Notes: a model not told the origin generated them from the letters alone. Counted from the stretch's first letter, positions 33,386-42,428 are shown. The stretch is 64,000 bases of DNA from Acidobacteriota bacterium (GCA_021818585.1 JAKATU010000056.1:1-64000); one strand, 5' to 3'. Translations and numbers: made by a program.

Positions 33386-33817
33386 ATGGCGGAACGTGAG
33401 GATCCATTCCGGCTGGAGCGGTTTCTCGATGCGCAGGAACCAGTGTACGAGCTGGTTTGCGGAGAACTGCGCGAGGGGCGCAAGCGCAGCCACTGGATAT
33501 GGTTTATCTTTCCGCAGCTTCGTGGACTGGGGCACAGCTCTACAGCGCAGTTTTACGCCATCCGGTCACGGGCTGAGGCAAAAGCTTACTTGCAGCACCC
33601 TGTGCTGGGGGCCAGGCTGCGGGAGTGCACGGCGCTGGTGAATGCGGTGGAAGGACGCGGCGTGGGGGAGATTTTTGGCTTCCCGGATGACTTGAAGTTT
33701 CGCTCGTCGATGACGCTGTTTGCCGAGGTTGCGCCTGACGAGCAACTCTTCCGGCAGGCCCTGGAGAAATACTTCATGGGCGAGCCGGATGAGCGGACAC
33801 TGGAGATGATGCAGTGA
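33386..33817 (+). CDS. DUF1810 protein
   Basis: A 143-residue cytoplasmic protein of the DUF1810 family, with its characteristic stretches DPFRLERFLDAQEPVYE, then SHWIWFIFPQLRGLG (the aromatic core), then KYFMGEPDERTLEMM. Family members are common in bacteria as stand-alone proteins of unknown biochemical function; some occur fused to or beside calpastatin-like or NADAR domains. The longest frame begins at 33266, but ATG 33386 (MAERED) has GGAGA upstream and starts where the family usually starts. It lies in front of the convergent outer-membrane gene. Confidence 0.88.
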   Translation: MAEREDPFRLERFLDAQEPVYELVCGELREGRKRSHWIWFIFPQLRGLGHSSTAQFYAIRSRAEAKAYLQHPVLGARLRECTALVNAVEGRGVGEIFGFPDDLKFRSSMTLFAEVAPDEQLFRQALEKYFMGEPDERTLEMMQ

Positions 33818-33835
33818 TGAGAGGCTGTTGTGCCT

Positions 33836-34459
33836 CTAGAAACTGAAGTAGGCGCCGATCATGGGCTCGGCATTGTTGATGAAGTTGTCCGGCGAGGAAA
33901 AGGACGTAGCGAGTTGAGGCGCCTTGTAGACATTGCCGCGGTACTGGAAGCGCAGGCCGAGATGAGGCAGGACGGTCCAGTCGACACCGCCGCCGTAATC
34001 CAAGACGGCCTTGGTCTGGCTTTGGGTGGGACCGGACTGGGTGCCCGCGGGGGTGAATCGCTGGAAGCCGCCACCGGCGAGCAGGAATGGGCGGAAGTTG
34101 AGAATCGGAAGTGAGACGACCCAGTTGAGGGTGAGCTCCTGCGCGTCGGCGTGTACGGATTGGCTGGGGGCGGTGCAGGGGCCTATTCCTGCTGGACAGA
34201 ACGGGACAGGGCCGAGGTATTTCTGGTTGGCGCGATTGAAGGAGTAGGAGACATCGTAGCCAAAGAGCGGATTCGAAATATGCCGCAACTCGAGCATGAG
34301 CCCAGCCTGTTTGGATGGATACTGGGAACCCTGCGTTGTGGACGATGTGGAAGACGGGAATGATCCCAGGGCGCTGAGGGCAACCGAGGTTTGGGCGTAA
34401 GCGGAAAGCGCACTCAGGCACATGGCGGCGAGCGTCAGAGGGAGGAGCTTTTTGAGCAT
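33836..34459 (-). CDS. outer-membrane beta-barrel protein (OmpA/OMP_b-brl-like)
   Basis: A 207-residue exported protein. Signal peptide MLKKLLPLTLAAMCLSALSA with cleavage after AYA. The rest alternates short polar turns with strands (GLMLELRHISNPLFGYDVSYSF, then LTLNWVVSLPILNFRPFLLAGGG) and ends in AYFSF, the C-terminal aromatic signature for outer-membrane insertion. It should form a small 8-stranded barrel. Function unknown. Start ATG follows AAGGAG. It is the only clear member of its transcript; the gene to its left is convergent. Confidence 0.8.
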   Translation of the reverse strand: MLKKLLPLTLAAMCLSALSAYAQTSVALSALGSFPSSTSSTTQGSQYPSKQAGLMLELRHISNPLFGYDVSYSFNRANQKYLGPVPFCPAGIGPCTAPSQSVHADAQELTLNWVVSLPILNFRPFLLAGGGFQRFTPAGTQSGPTQSQTKAVLDYGGGVDWTVLPHLGLRFQYRGNVYKAPQLATSFSSPDNFINNAEPMIGAYFSF

Positions 34460-34626
34460 TACAGGATGTCTCCTTGCGGGGGAAGTGTCATAAACAAGAA
34501 CAGCTTAGAGGGAATACGCTGCGTTCCGCGCAATACGACTCCGAGCTGATATTGCCCATTTTGTAAACCTATAGATGCAATCGGATGAAACGGGATGCCA
34601 GAGACAGATACTCGCTTGGCCGGTTC

Positions 34627-34716
34627 TCAGATAGCTTTGAAGAGCAAGACGATGAGAAGGATCGAGATCACGATAATCGCCACCATGGAGAAAAATTCGG
34701 CGTTTCGTGAGGTCAT
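34627..34716 (-). CDS. 29-residue single-helix membrane protein
   Basis: The frame is MTSRNAEFFSMVAIIVISIL followed by LIVLLFKAI and TGA. It is one strongly hydrophobic helix with a polar N-terminal end and a Lys near the C-terminus, the style of bacterial small membrane proteins. The ATG at 34714-34716 is preceded by AGGGGA eight bases away. It follows the 102-residue protein gene on the same strand by 40 bp, with the ribosome site in between, so co-transcription is likely. Function is unknown; such peptides often modulate a larger membrane protein. Confidence 0.55.
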   Translation of the reverse strand: MTSRNAEFFSMVAIIVISILLIVLLFKAI

Positions 34717-34756
34717 CGGAAGTATCCCCTGAGACAAGGATATCGCTCTGCCGTCT

Positions 34757-35062
34757 TTATCTGTCAGAGAGCAGAGCTGAGGTAATTTCCCGCCACTCCT
34801 CGCCGAGCGGCCGGCTGCTGACCGGGCGGTGAGCCTGGTGGTACCAGTAAGCGGCGTTGCCCTGATCCCCCTCCCGCCGGTGAAGATAGGCATGGACCCA
34901 GGCGGCATCGGCGGTGTGAATCTCCTGCGCGATCTCATGGGCGCGGTTCCAGTCGCCTTTGGCATCCCACCAAAGGGCTTCGACGAGTTGCGCGAGACCG
35001 CCGGGAGGATGCGGTTGCCCAGTGGATGCGGCCAGCTTTTCTGCTGTCCATGTGTCGCTCAT
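34757..35062 (-). CDS. conserved hypothetical protein (Sel1/helical-repeat-like)
   Basis: A 101-residue soluble protein: ALWWDAKGDWNRAHEIAQEI, then DAAWVHAYLHRREGDQGNAAYWYHQAHRP. The spacing of W, A and Y residues resembles a short TPR/Sel1-like helical pair, which would suggest protein binding. I know no named family. The ATG 35062 follows AAGGA. It is upstream of, and likely co-transcribed with, the 29-residue membrane protein. The intergenic region to feoA on its right (about 217 bp) would hold both divergent promoters. Confidence 0.6.
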   Translation of the reverse strand: MSDTWTAEKLAASTGQPHPPGGLAQLVEALWWDAKGDWNRAHEIAQEIHTADAAWVHAYLHRREGDQGNAAYWYHQAHRPVSSRPLGEEWREITSALLSDR

Positions 35063-35279
35063 CACATTTCCTTACTCGTAACGCTCGATATACTCCGCCG
35101 TTAGATGATCCGTGAGCCGATCCGGTCACCGAGTCCTTAATAGTTTCTGTCAGGAGCCGTATCCGTCAGGAAACAGCCATGTGCATTTTCTCTTTTTATC
35201 TACAACTTAAAGAGAATTCTTCTATATACGAGTGTTTTGGTCCTATTTGGGTTATCATGATTCTTGGGTACCAGGAACA

Positions 35280-35519
35280 ATGCATGCACTGAGCGAATTA
35301 CCAGTTGGAACGGCAGGCGTGGTGGATTCGCTGGAGCTGCCGGATGCGGTGCAACATCACCTGATGCATATGGGCTTTGTGCCCGAAGCGCGGGTGGTGG
35401 TGGTGCGCAGAGCTCCAGCCGGAGACCCGACGGTCTACTCGATAGACGGATTTGAGATAGCCCTGCGGCGCGAGACGGCGCGATCCATCGTAGTGAGAAC
35501 CACAACCGAGGAAATATGA
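35280..35519 (+). CDS. feoA: FeoA, ferrous iron transport accessory protein
   Basis: A 79-residue SH3-like protein with the FeoA pattern LSELPVGTAGVV, then HHLMHMGFVPEARVVVVRRAP, and YSIDGFEIALRRETARSIVV. It binds and regulates FeoB. The start ATG 35280 has AGGAA upstream; the frame opens earlier, but residues before Met17 of that frame do not fit the family. Its last four bases overlap the feoB start, a tight translational coupling. Confidence 0.93.
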   Translation: MHALSELPVGTAGVVDSLELPDAVQHHLMHMGFVPEARVVVVRRAPAGDPTVYSIDGFEIALRRETARSIVVRTTTEEI

Positions 35520-37426
35520 GCAGTTGCTGCGGCACAGAGACGATTGACTTTACGAAGGAGCAGGCCCGGACAGCGGGGAAGCTGCAGACGGTTGCGTTGA
35601 TTGGCCCTCCGAACTCGGGCAAATCGACGCTGTTCAATCGGCTGACGGGACTGCGGCAAAAGGTGGCGAACTACCCCGGCGTGACGGTGGAGCAGCACAC
35701 GGGCCGCATGAAGGGCATAGGCCGCGCGGACCTGCTGCTGGTGGATCTGCCGGGAATCTACAGCCTTGACTCCTACTCAGAAGACGCGCGCGTGACGGTG
35801 GACGTGCTGAATGGCGAGATGCCCGGCACGCCGAAGCCGGATGCCGTTTTGCTGGTGCTCGATTCCCTGCACCTGCGGCGGCAACTGATGCTGGCGGCTC
35901 CCGTGCTGGCGCTGGGTCTGCCGACGCTGGTGCTGCTGAATATGAGCGACCTGATGGAGAGCCGCGGCGGCGAAGTGGATACGCTGGCTCTGGCGCAGGA
36001 GCTGGGCACGCCGGTGGCAAAGATCAGCGCGGCCAAGGGCGTGGGCATGGACGCGATTGTGCAGTTTTTGCAGCGCAAGAGCGGCGAGGCCGAGGCGCAG
36101 CAACTGGGAGCGCAGACGCAACCGCTGGAGCTGCCGGTGGTGGGCAATGCGCGTTCGTACCGGCAATGGGCCACGGGTATCAGCTCGCGGACGCGCTACA
36201 AGGCGCCGCTGTCATCCGACTGGACGCGGCGGATTGACAGCGTGCTGCTGCACCGGGTCTGGGGACCTCTGGGCTTCCTGATGGTGGTGTTTGCGGTCTT
36301 CCAGGTGGTCTTTACTATCGGGAATCCGCTGAGCGACGGGCTTGGCAATGTGCTGTACGCTCTGGGCGATTTTGTAGGGCGGTTCCTCGGGCATGGCTGG
36401 CTGGAGTCGTTTGTGATTGACGGCGTGTGGCGGGGCGTAGCCTCGGTGCTGGTCTTCCTGCCACAGATTCTGCTGCTGTTTTTGTTTATCGGAATTCTTG
36501 AGGATTCGGGCTACCTAGCGCGCGCGGCGCTGATCGCGGATCGTTTTATGAAGACGATCGGGCTCAACGGCAAGGCGTTTATCCCGCTGCTTTCCGCCTA
36601 TGCCTGCGCGATTCCGGCGATCATGGCGACGCGCACCATTGAGAACAAGCGCGACCGTTTTGCGACCATTCTTGTGGCGCCGTTTATGACCTGCTCGGCT
36701 CGGCTGCCGATTTACCTGCTGATTATCGCGGCCTTTGTGCCCCGCGAGCCAGTGCTGGGGGGAATCCTCGGGTTGCAGGCCGTGGCGATGGTTGGGCTGT
36801 ATGTGCTTGGGTTTGTGGCTGCGGTGCTGACGGCACGGCTGCTGAAGTCGTCGATTTTGAAGGCGTCTTCCACACCGTTCATTCTGGAACTGCCGCAGTA
36901 CCGGATGCCGACGGTGCGGGCATTGACGCTGCGCCTGTATGACCGCGGCAAGCTGTTCACCAAGAAGACGGGAACGATCATTCTGGGCGCAACGGTGGTG
37001 CTGTGGGTGCTGGCGAATCTGCCCTTCCATGCGGCGCTGGGCGAGAGCGTGATTGGGCGGCTGGGCCATTTTATTGAGCCGGCGATTGCTCCACTGGGCT
37101 TCAACTGGAAGATCGGCATCGGCATCCTCAGCTCGATTGTGGCCCGCGAGGTAATTGTGGGCACGCTGGGCACGCTCTATGGGGCGGACCCGGCGACGCA
37201 GGCGCTGCACCTGCAGGCGGCTCTGCGGCACGACCTGACGCTGGGCGGAGCGATGGCTCTGCTGGTGTTCTTCGCCTTTGCGATGCAATGCACTTCAACG
37301 ATTGCGATTGTGCGGCGCGAGACGAACAGCTGGCGCTGGCCCGCGCTGCAGTTTGCCTACATGAGCGCGCTGGCGTATTTTGGCGCGCTGGCGACCAACC
37401 AGTTGATCATGCACTTTCTCCGCTAA
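35516..37426 (+). CDS. feoB: FeoB, ferrous iron uptake GTPase-permease
   Basis: Inner-membrane Fe(II) transporter with an N-terminal G-domain: G1 GPPNSGKST (residues 30-38), switch I VANYPGVTVE, G3 DLPG, G4 NMSD, followed by a membrane domain with about eight helices. The two Gate/permease signatures are visible: LEDSGYLARAALIADRFM, then CAIPAIMATRTIENKRDR and CSARLPIYLLIIAAF. 636 residues is short compared with 770 in Escherichia coli, mainly because of compact loops and C-terminus. N-terminal SCCG could form a cysteine pair. It overlaps feoA by 4 bp. feoC is absent. Confidence 0.95.
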   Translation: MSSCCGTETIDFTKEQARTAGKLQTVALIGPPNSGKSTLFNRLTGLRQKVANYPGVTVEQHTGRMKGIGRADLLLVDLPGIYSLDSYSEDARVTVDVLNGEMPGTPKPDAVLLVLDSLHLRRQLMLAAPVLALGLPTLVLLNMSDLMESRGGEVDTLALAQELGTPVAKISAAKGVGMDAIVQFLQRKSGEAEAQQLGAQTQPLELPVVGNARSYRQWATGISSRTRYKAPLSSDWTRRIDSVLLHRVWGPLGFLMVVFAVFQVVFTIGNPLSDGLGNVLYALGDFVGRFLGHGWLESFVIDGVWRGVASVLVFLPQILLLFLFIGILEDSGYLARAALIADRFMKTIGLNGKAFIPLLSAYACAIPAIMATRTIENKRDRFATILVAPFMTCSARLPIYLLIIAAFVPREPVLGGILGLQAVAMVGLYVLGFVAAVLTARLLKSSILKASSTPFILELPQYRMPTVRALTLRLYDRGKLFTKKTGTIILGATVVLWVLANLPFHAALGESVIGRLGHFIEPAIAPLGFNWKIGIGILSSIVAREVIVGTLGTLYGADPATQALHLQAALRHDLTLGGAMALLVFFAFAMQCTSTIAIVRRETNSWRWPALQFAYMSALAYFGALATNQLIMHFLR

Positions 37427-37457
37427 GAAACCGAAAGAACAGAAAGGTCATACTGCT

Positions 37458-37715
37458 CTATCGCAGTGCGACTTTTTCGTCTTCGCAGAGACCGGTGGGA
37501 AGGCCGTCGGCGCGGAGATGGGCTGCTGCTTCGTTTCCGCTGCCGGTAAGGTCGAGCCATGCGACCGTGTTGTCATCGAGAATGCGGAAGGCGTTCAGGC
37601 CCCTGGGGGAGACATTGATGCGGCTTTCGGCAGCGGCGGAGGCGGTGAAGAAGATGTGCTCGCGCTCGATGAATTCGCGGTGCATGGAGTCGATCTGCGC
37701 GTACTGTTTGCCCAT
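37458..37715 (-). pseudogene. truncated pyridoxamine 5'-phosphate oxidase-fold protein
   Basis: From ATG 37715 the minus strand reads MGKQYAQIDSMHREFIEREH, then NVSPRGLNAFRILDDNTVAWLDLTGSGNE and AAHLRAD, a clear match to the N-terminal half of PPOX-type flavin proteins (which usually continue with about 100 more residues). The frame then turns to unrelated sequence (GLPTGLCEDEKVALR) and stops at 37458, only 32 bases from the feoB stop. It looks like the 5' remnant of a gene whose 3' part was lost when the feoAB region was joined here. It could be expressed as a short protein, but the flavin site would be incomplete. Confidence 0.7.
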
Positions 37716-37919
37716 GATGTACAGATGCGGGAGGTCGAACGCGGGCGCGAGAAGTCTGCCGAGGCGACTTGGCGTTCGCCGGCGCGATGCATGGCGATGC
37801 AACAGCATGCTGATGGGCTGAAACTCATCGAATAAGAAGGTAAGATAAAGCTACGGCGAAAACGGGCGTCCGATGGCCTGTCCACCGCGCCGTTCCCTTT
37901 ACACTTGATATAGATTCCT

Positions 37920-39527
37920 ATGATTTCAGTTAACAACGTAAGCATGCGCTACGGCGCTAAAGTTCTGTTTGAAGACGTGGCTGTGACCTTTACAGTAGGC
38001 CGCCGCTATGGTTTGACGGGGCCGAACGGAGCCGGCAAGTCAACCTTTATGAAGATTCTGACCGGCGAACTGGAGCCGCAGAAAGGCACCGTGGTGCGCC
38101 CGAAGAAGCTGGGCGTGCTGCGCCAGGACCAGTTCGCGTTCGACGCCTATCGCGTGATTGACACGGTGATCATGGGCAATGGCCCACTTTGGGCGGCGAT
38201 GGAAGAGCGCGACGCCATTTACTCAAAGCCGGATCTGACCGATGAAGACGGCATGCGGCTGGGCGAGTTAGAAGGCATTGTCGGCGAGGAAGACGGCTAC
38301 ACGGCCGAGAGCGATGCAGCCATTCTGCTCCAGGGGCTCGACATTCCCGATGAGCTGCACGACCGCAAAATGGGCGAGCTGCAGGGCGGGCAAAAGGTCC
38401 GCGTACTGCTGGCGCAGGCGCTCTTCGGCAAACCGCAGGCGCTGCTGCTGGACGAGCCTACGAATCACCTCGATCTGGACTCGATCAAGTGGTTGCAGGA
38501 TTTTCTGCTGAAGTACGAAGGTACGCTGATTACGATTTCGCATGATCGCCACTTTTTGAACAGCGTGACGACGCACACAGCGGATATCGACTACCAGACC
38601 ATCATTACCTACACGGGCGGCTATGACGACATGGTGATGGCGAAGACGCAGGTGCGTTCGCGTCTGGAGTCGGAAAATGCGCAGCGCGAAAAGAAGATTG
38701 CGCAGCTGAACGAGTTTATTGCGCGCTTTGCCGCCGGTACGCGTTCGAGCCAGGTGACGAGCCGCCGCAAGGAAGTGGAACGGCTGCAGACGAACGATCT
38801 AGCGAAGTCGAATATTCAGCGGCCTTACATTCGCTTCGACCAGAACCGTCCTTCAGGCAAGCAGACGATTGAGTTTTCCGGTATTCGCAAGAGCTATGGC
38901 GATCTGGAAGTGATCAAGGGCTTTGAAGGCATGGTGATGCGCGGCGAAAAGGTCTGCCTGCTGGGCCGCAACGCACAGGGCAAAACCACGCTGCTGAAGT
39001 GCCTGCTGTCCGTGGACCCTGACCTGAAGGACAAGGATTTCACGCTGGATGCGGGCGAGATCAAGTGGGGGCATGCGGCGGAGATCGGGTATTTTCCGCA
39101 GGACCATACCGGATTGATTGCGCACGGGATGACCGTGACCGAGTGGCTGCATCAGTTCAATCCCGAGGCGACGACAGAAGAGATTCGCGGCATTCTGGGG
39201 CAGATGCTCTTCCGCGGCGAAGAGGGCATGAAGCCGACCCAGGCGCTTTCCGGCGGTGAGACGGCGCGGCTGCTCTTCTGCAAGATGATTCTGGAGAAAC
39301 CGAACATTTTGATTCTGGACGAGCCGACGAACCACCTCGATCTGGAGTCGATTGTGGCGCTGAACCAGGCATTGCAGCGGTACGAAGGCACGGTGCTGCT
39401 GGTGACGCACGACTACGACCTGATTGATGAGGTCGGGACGCGCATCTGGCACTTCAAGGACGGTGAAATTGAAGACTTCAAGGGGCCGTTGAGCGAGTAC
39501 GAGGGAGCCGTGGCCGCGGTTCGCTAG
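37920..39527 (+). CDS. ABC-F family ATPase (YbiT-like)
   Basis: A 535-residue soluble protein with two ATPase domains and no membrane part. Walker A: GPNGAGKST (about residue 33) and GRNAQGKTT in domain 2; signature ELQGGQKVRVLLAQ and ALSGGETARLLFC; Walker B LLLDEPTNHLDLDS and LILDEPTNHLDLES. The linker between domains is charged and basic (SSQVTSRRKEVERLQ), as in ABC-F proteins that act on ribosomes. Its style is like YbiT. It probably relieves stalled ribosomes or confers antibiotic tolerance. The ATG has no Shine-Dalgarno site (TAGATTCCT precedes). A second ABC-F gene follows 65 bp downstream. Confidence 0.93.
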   Translation: MISVNNVSMRYGAKVLFEDVAVTFTVGRRYGLTGPNGAGKSTFMKILTGELEPQKGTVVRPKKLGVLRQDQFAFDAYRVIDTVIMGNGPLWAAMEERDAIYSKPDLTDEDGMRLGELEGIVGEEDGYTAESDAAILLQGLDIPDELHDRKMGELQGGQKVRVLLAQALFGKPQALLLDEPTNHLDLDSIKWLQDFLLKYEGTLITISHDRHFLNSVTTHTADIDYQTIITYTGGYDDMVMAKTQVRSRLESENAQREKKIAQLNEFIARFAAGTRSSQVTSRRKEVERLQTNDLAKSNIQRPYIRFDQNRPSGKQTIEFSGIRKSYGDLEVIKGFEGMVMRGEKVCLLGRNAQGKTTLLKCLLSVDPDLKDKDFTLDAGEIKWGHAAEIGYFPQDHTGLIAHGMTVTEWLHQFNPEATTEEIRGILGQMLFRGEEGMKPTQALSGGETARLLFCKMILEKPNILILDEPTNHLDLESIVALNQALQRYEGTVLLVTHDYDLIDEVGTRIWHFKDGEIEDFKGPLSEYEGAVAAVR

Positions 39528-39592
39528 GTGGTGCTGGCCGCACGGGCGAACGCGCCTTCGGCGCAACTGCAAATAGCCGGGGATAAAGTAGA

Positions 39593-41407
39593 TTGCCTCT
39601 TCTTTTGAACGCACAATCTGTAAGCAAGGCCTTTGGCGCGACGCCGTTGTTCCGCGAAGTTTCCTTTACCGTGAATGACGGCGACCGCGTGGGCGTGATC
39701 GGGCCTAACGGCAGCGGAAAGTCGACGCTGCTGCGCATCTTTGCGGGGAAAGAAGAGCCGGACTACGGCGAGGTGACGCTGCGCGGCGGCGCGCGGCTGG
39801 TGTACATCGAACAGGACTCGCAGTTTGCGCCCGGGATGACGGTTTGCGGCGTGGTGGAAGCTGCGCTGGAGCGGGCGAAGATTTCCCATGAGGAGTGGGA
39901 GACGCGTCTGCGCGCCACGCTCGGCAAGGCCGGCTTTACGGACTTTGAAGCCGAGGCGGTATCGCTCTCGGGCGGATGGAAGAAGCGGCTGGCGATTGCG
40001 CAGGGGGTGGTGCAGTCGCCCGATGTGCTGCTGCTGGATGAGCCTACAAACCATCTGGATCTTGCGGGCCTTGCATGGCTCGAGGATCTGATTCGGCAGG
40101 CCGAGTTTGCGACGGTGGCGATCAGCCACGACCGGTATTTTCTGGAGAATTTTGCGCAGGAGATCGCGGAGCTCAGCCGGGCTTATCCCTCCGGCGTGCT
40201 GCGGAATAAAGGAACGTACTCGGATTTTCTGGATGCCAAGCAGGCGTTTCTGGCGAGTGAGGCCAGGCGGCAGGAGTCGTTGGAAAACCGCGTGCGCGTG
40301 GAGCAGGAGTGGCTGCGGCGCGGCCCAAAGGCCCGCGCGACCAAGGCCAAGGCGCGCATCGACAAAGCCTACGAACTGATGGACGAGCTTGCCGACGTGA
40401 GCGGCCGGATGAAGACGGCGACCGCCGGAATCGACTTTGCCGCCACCGACCGGCAGACCAAACGCCTGGTGGAAATGGAGGGCGTACAGTATTCGGTAGA
40501 TGGGCGGAAGCTGTTCTTCGGGCTGAACTTCCCTGTAGTGGCTGGCGCGCGCGTAGGCATTGTGGGGCCCAATGGCAGCGGCAAAACGACGCTGCTGCGG
40601 CTGATTGCAGGCGAACTGGAGCCGGAGGCCGGCACCATCAAGCGGGCCAATGCGTTGAAGGTGACCTATTTTGAGCAGACGCGCGAGCTGGACGGAAACC
40701 AGACGCTGAGGCGGGCACTGGCTCCGGACAGCGATGCGGTGGTGGTGAACGGCAGCATGGTTCACGTTGCGTCGTGGGCGGCGCGCTTTCTGTTTACCGG
40801 CGAACAGCTGAACCAGCCGGTGGAGCGGCTGAGCGGCGGCGAGCGGGCGCGCGTGCTGATGGCGCGAATGATGCTGCAACCAGCGGATTTGCTGATTCTG
40901 GACGAACCGACGAACGATCTGGATATTCCGACGCTGGAAATTCTGGAAGAGAGCCTGACGGATTATCCCGGAGCGGTGCTGCTGGTAACCCACGATCGTT
41001 ATCTGTTGGACCGTGTGTCGAGTGTGGTAATCGGCCTGGATGGCCAGGGCGGCGCGGCCAGTTTTGCGGATTATGCGCAATGGGAAGTCTGGATGGCCAG
41101 GCAGGAGGCGGCACGCAAAGCAGAGGCTGCGGCGAAAGCCACGGAAGCCAGAGAACAGAGCGCAACGCCGGCAGTGACTGCGAAAAAGAAACTGGGATAC
41201 CTGGAAGCCAGGGAGTGGGCGACCATCGAAGACCGTATTTCCGAGGCTGAGGGAATCCTTCAGGAGCGCCGCAAGGCGCTCGAAGACCCAGCGGTGGTGG
41301 TAGATGCAGCCCGCCTGCAGACTGCCCTGGCCGATATGGAGAACGCGCAACGGGCGGTAGATGAGCTGTACGCCCGCTGGGCGGAGCTGGAAGCCAAACA
41401 GGTCTGA
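39593..41407 (+). CDS. ABC-F family ATPase (Uup-like)
   Basis: A 604-residue twin-ATPase protein. Walker A GPNGSGKST in both domains, signature LSGGWKKRLAIAQ (variant) and LSGGERARVLMAR, Walker B LLLDEPTNHLDLAG and LILDEPTNDLDIPT. It has the C-terminal coiled-coil extension of Uup (EDRISEAEGILQERRKALED, then MENAQRAVDELYARWAELEA), which in Uup binds DNA or the ribosome. It starts with TTG at 39593, preceded by GGGGATAAAG. A T-run (41451-41458) after a weak stem may end transcription. Two different ABC-F genes in tandem suggest a translation-quality role. Confidence 0.92.
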   Translation: MPLLLNAQSVSKAFGATPLFREVSFTVNDGDRVGVIGPNGSGKSTLLRIFAGKEEPDYGEVTLRGGARLVYIEQDSQFAPGMTVCGVVEAALERAKISHEEWETRLRATLGKAGFTDFEAEAVSLSGGWKKRLAIAQGVVQSPDVLLLDEPTNHLDLAGLAWLEDLIRQAEFATVAISHDRYFLENFAQEIAELSRAYPSGVLRNKGTYSDFLDAKQAFLASEARRQESLENRVRVEQEWLRRGPKARATKAKARIDKAYELMDELADVSGRMKTATAGIDFAATDRQTKRLVEMEGVQYSVDGRKLFFGLNFPVVAGARVGIVGPNGSGKTTLLRLIAGELEPEAGTIKRANALKVTYFEQTRELDGNQTLRRALAPDSDAVVVNGSMVHVASWAARFLFTGEQLNQPVERLSGGERARVLMARMMLQPADLLILDEPTNDLDIPTLEILEESLTDYPGAVLLVTHDRYLLDRVSSVVIGLDGQGGAASFADYAQWEVWMARQEAARKAEAAAKATEAREQSATPAVTAKKKLGYLEAREWATIEDRISEAEGILQERRKALEDPAVVVDAARLQTALADMENAQRAVDELYARWAELEAKQV

Positions 41408-41525
41408 AGTCTGCGATCCGGGCACCGCAATGTCTTCCCGAGACGAACTCCTTTTTTTTCAGCTTTTTGCAATCCAATCGCTAAGCTTTGCCGTATTACT
41501 ATTGTGCGTGGATATGTTTTTACTA

Positions 41526-41572
41526 TTGACAACGTTATGCCTTAGGTTACTATGGATGTAACTTAGGTTACG
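41526..41572 (+). promoter_or_regulatory. promoter-like region with overlapping palindromes ahead of the glycosyltransferase gene
   Basis: TTGACA (41526-41531), 16 bases, then TACTAT (41548-41553) resemble -35 and -10 elements. CTTAGGTTAC occurs twice (41541-41550 and 41562-41571). The second copy is part of GTAAC-TTAG-GTTAC, and GGTTAC/GTAAC also pair across the -10. Repeated inverted GTTAC units around a -10 suggest a regulator binding site. The region is AT-rich, unlike flanking genes. Confidence 0.5.
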
Positions 41573-41619
41573 CTTCCCCCTGTATTTTTCACTCACTCCG
41601 CAGAACTGAATAGGTGTAT

Positions 41620-42384
41620 ATGGGGAACCATCTGTATCGACAGATTCTCGGTATTCGATTTTTCACCGGAACTGCACGACAGAGCGTTGAGCGAATGAAA
41701 GCGAAAGGTGGACTGCTCGTAGTTCCAGCGGCGCCTGCTTTAAAGGATTTGCCAACGCACAGCGCCTACCGTGAGGCCCTGCTCGACGCGGACCTGGCCA
41801 TTACCGACAGCATCCTGATGGTGCTGGTCTGGAATCTGCTGCACCGTGACAAGATTCGACGCGTCTCAGGCCTGGAATACATGAGACGGCTGCTGCTGGA
41901 GCCCGAGGTACGACTGGCCGGAAACACGGTGTGGATCATGCCGAGTCCGGAAAGCGCCAACCGAAACCTGACGTGGCTGCGGTCGCAGGGCATCCTGGTT
42001 CCGGAATCGCATGTTTACATGGCGCCGATGTATCACGGCGCAATAGAAGACCCAAAGCTCATCGCGATGCTCTCGGAACTGCGCCCGAAACACATCGTCG
42101 TCGCAGTTGGGGGCGGAACGCAGGAGCGCCTGGGACAATACATCAAGCGCGCGCTGGAGGATAGACCCGCGATCCACTGCACCGGTGCGGCGATTGCATT
42201 CCTGAGCGGAGACCAGGTTTCCATTCCGGAATGGGCCGACCGTTTCGGGCTTGGATGGCTGATGCGTTGCCTTTCCGATCCTCAGCGATTTGTGCCTCGA
42301 TACTGGGGAGCCCGGAAGCTGGTGGGCCTGATGGTTCGCTATCGCGACCAGATGCCTGCGGCAGACGAAGTTCGGGCAGCCTGA
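41620..42384 (+). CDS. WecG/TagA/CpsF-family glycosyltransferase
   Basis: A 254-residue enzyme of the GT26 family that transfers N-acetylmannosamine or a related sugar to a lipid-linked acceptor in cell-surface polysaccharide synthesis. Landmarks: HSAYREALLDADLAITDSI (the acceptor-loop region with the family Asp), RVSGLEYMRRLL, the HIVVAVGGGTQERL strand with Gly-Gly, and FLSGDQVSIPEWADRFGLGW near the C-terminus (usually RAP.W). The family motif PDG is here TDS, a substitution worth noting. The longest frame starts at GTG 41614; ATG 41620 follows AGGTG. Its surroundings hold no other polysaccharide genes. Confidence 0.85.
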   Translation: MGNHLYRQILGIRFFTGTARQSVERMKAKGGLLVVPAAPALKDLPTHSAYREALLDADLAITDSILMVLVWNLLHRDKIRRVSGLEYMRRLLLEPEVRLAGNTVWIMPSPESANRNLTWLRSQGILVPESHVYMAPMYHGAIEDPKLIAMLSELRPKHIVVAVGGGTQERLGQYIKRALEDRPAIHCTGAAIAFLSGDQVSIPEWADRFGLGWLMRCLSDPQRFVPRYWGARKLVGLMVRYRDQMPAADEVRAA

Positions 42385-42428
42385 CCCTGTTTGGGCGGGA
42401 GCGCATGTCGTGAGATGCTGAGACCAGC

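Noticed and set aside
39524-41425. 633-codon minus-strand frame opposite the Uup-like gene
   Set aside because: Shadow of the ABC-F gene with no domain of its own.
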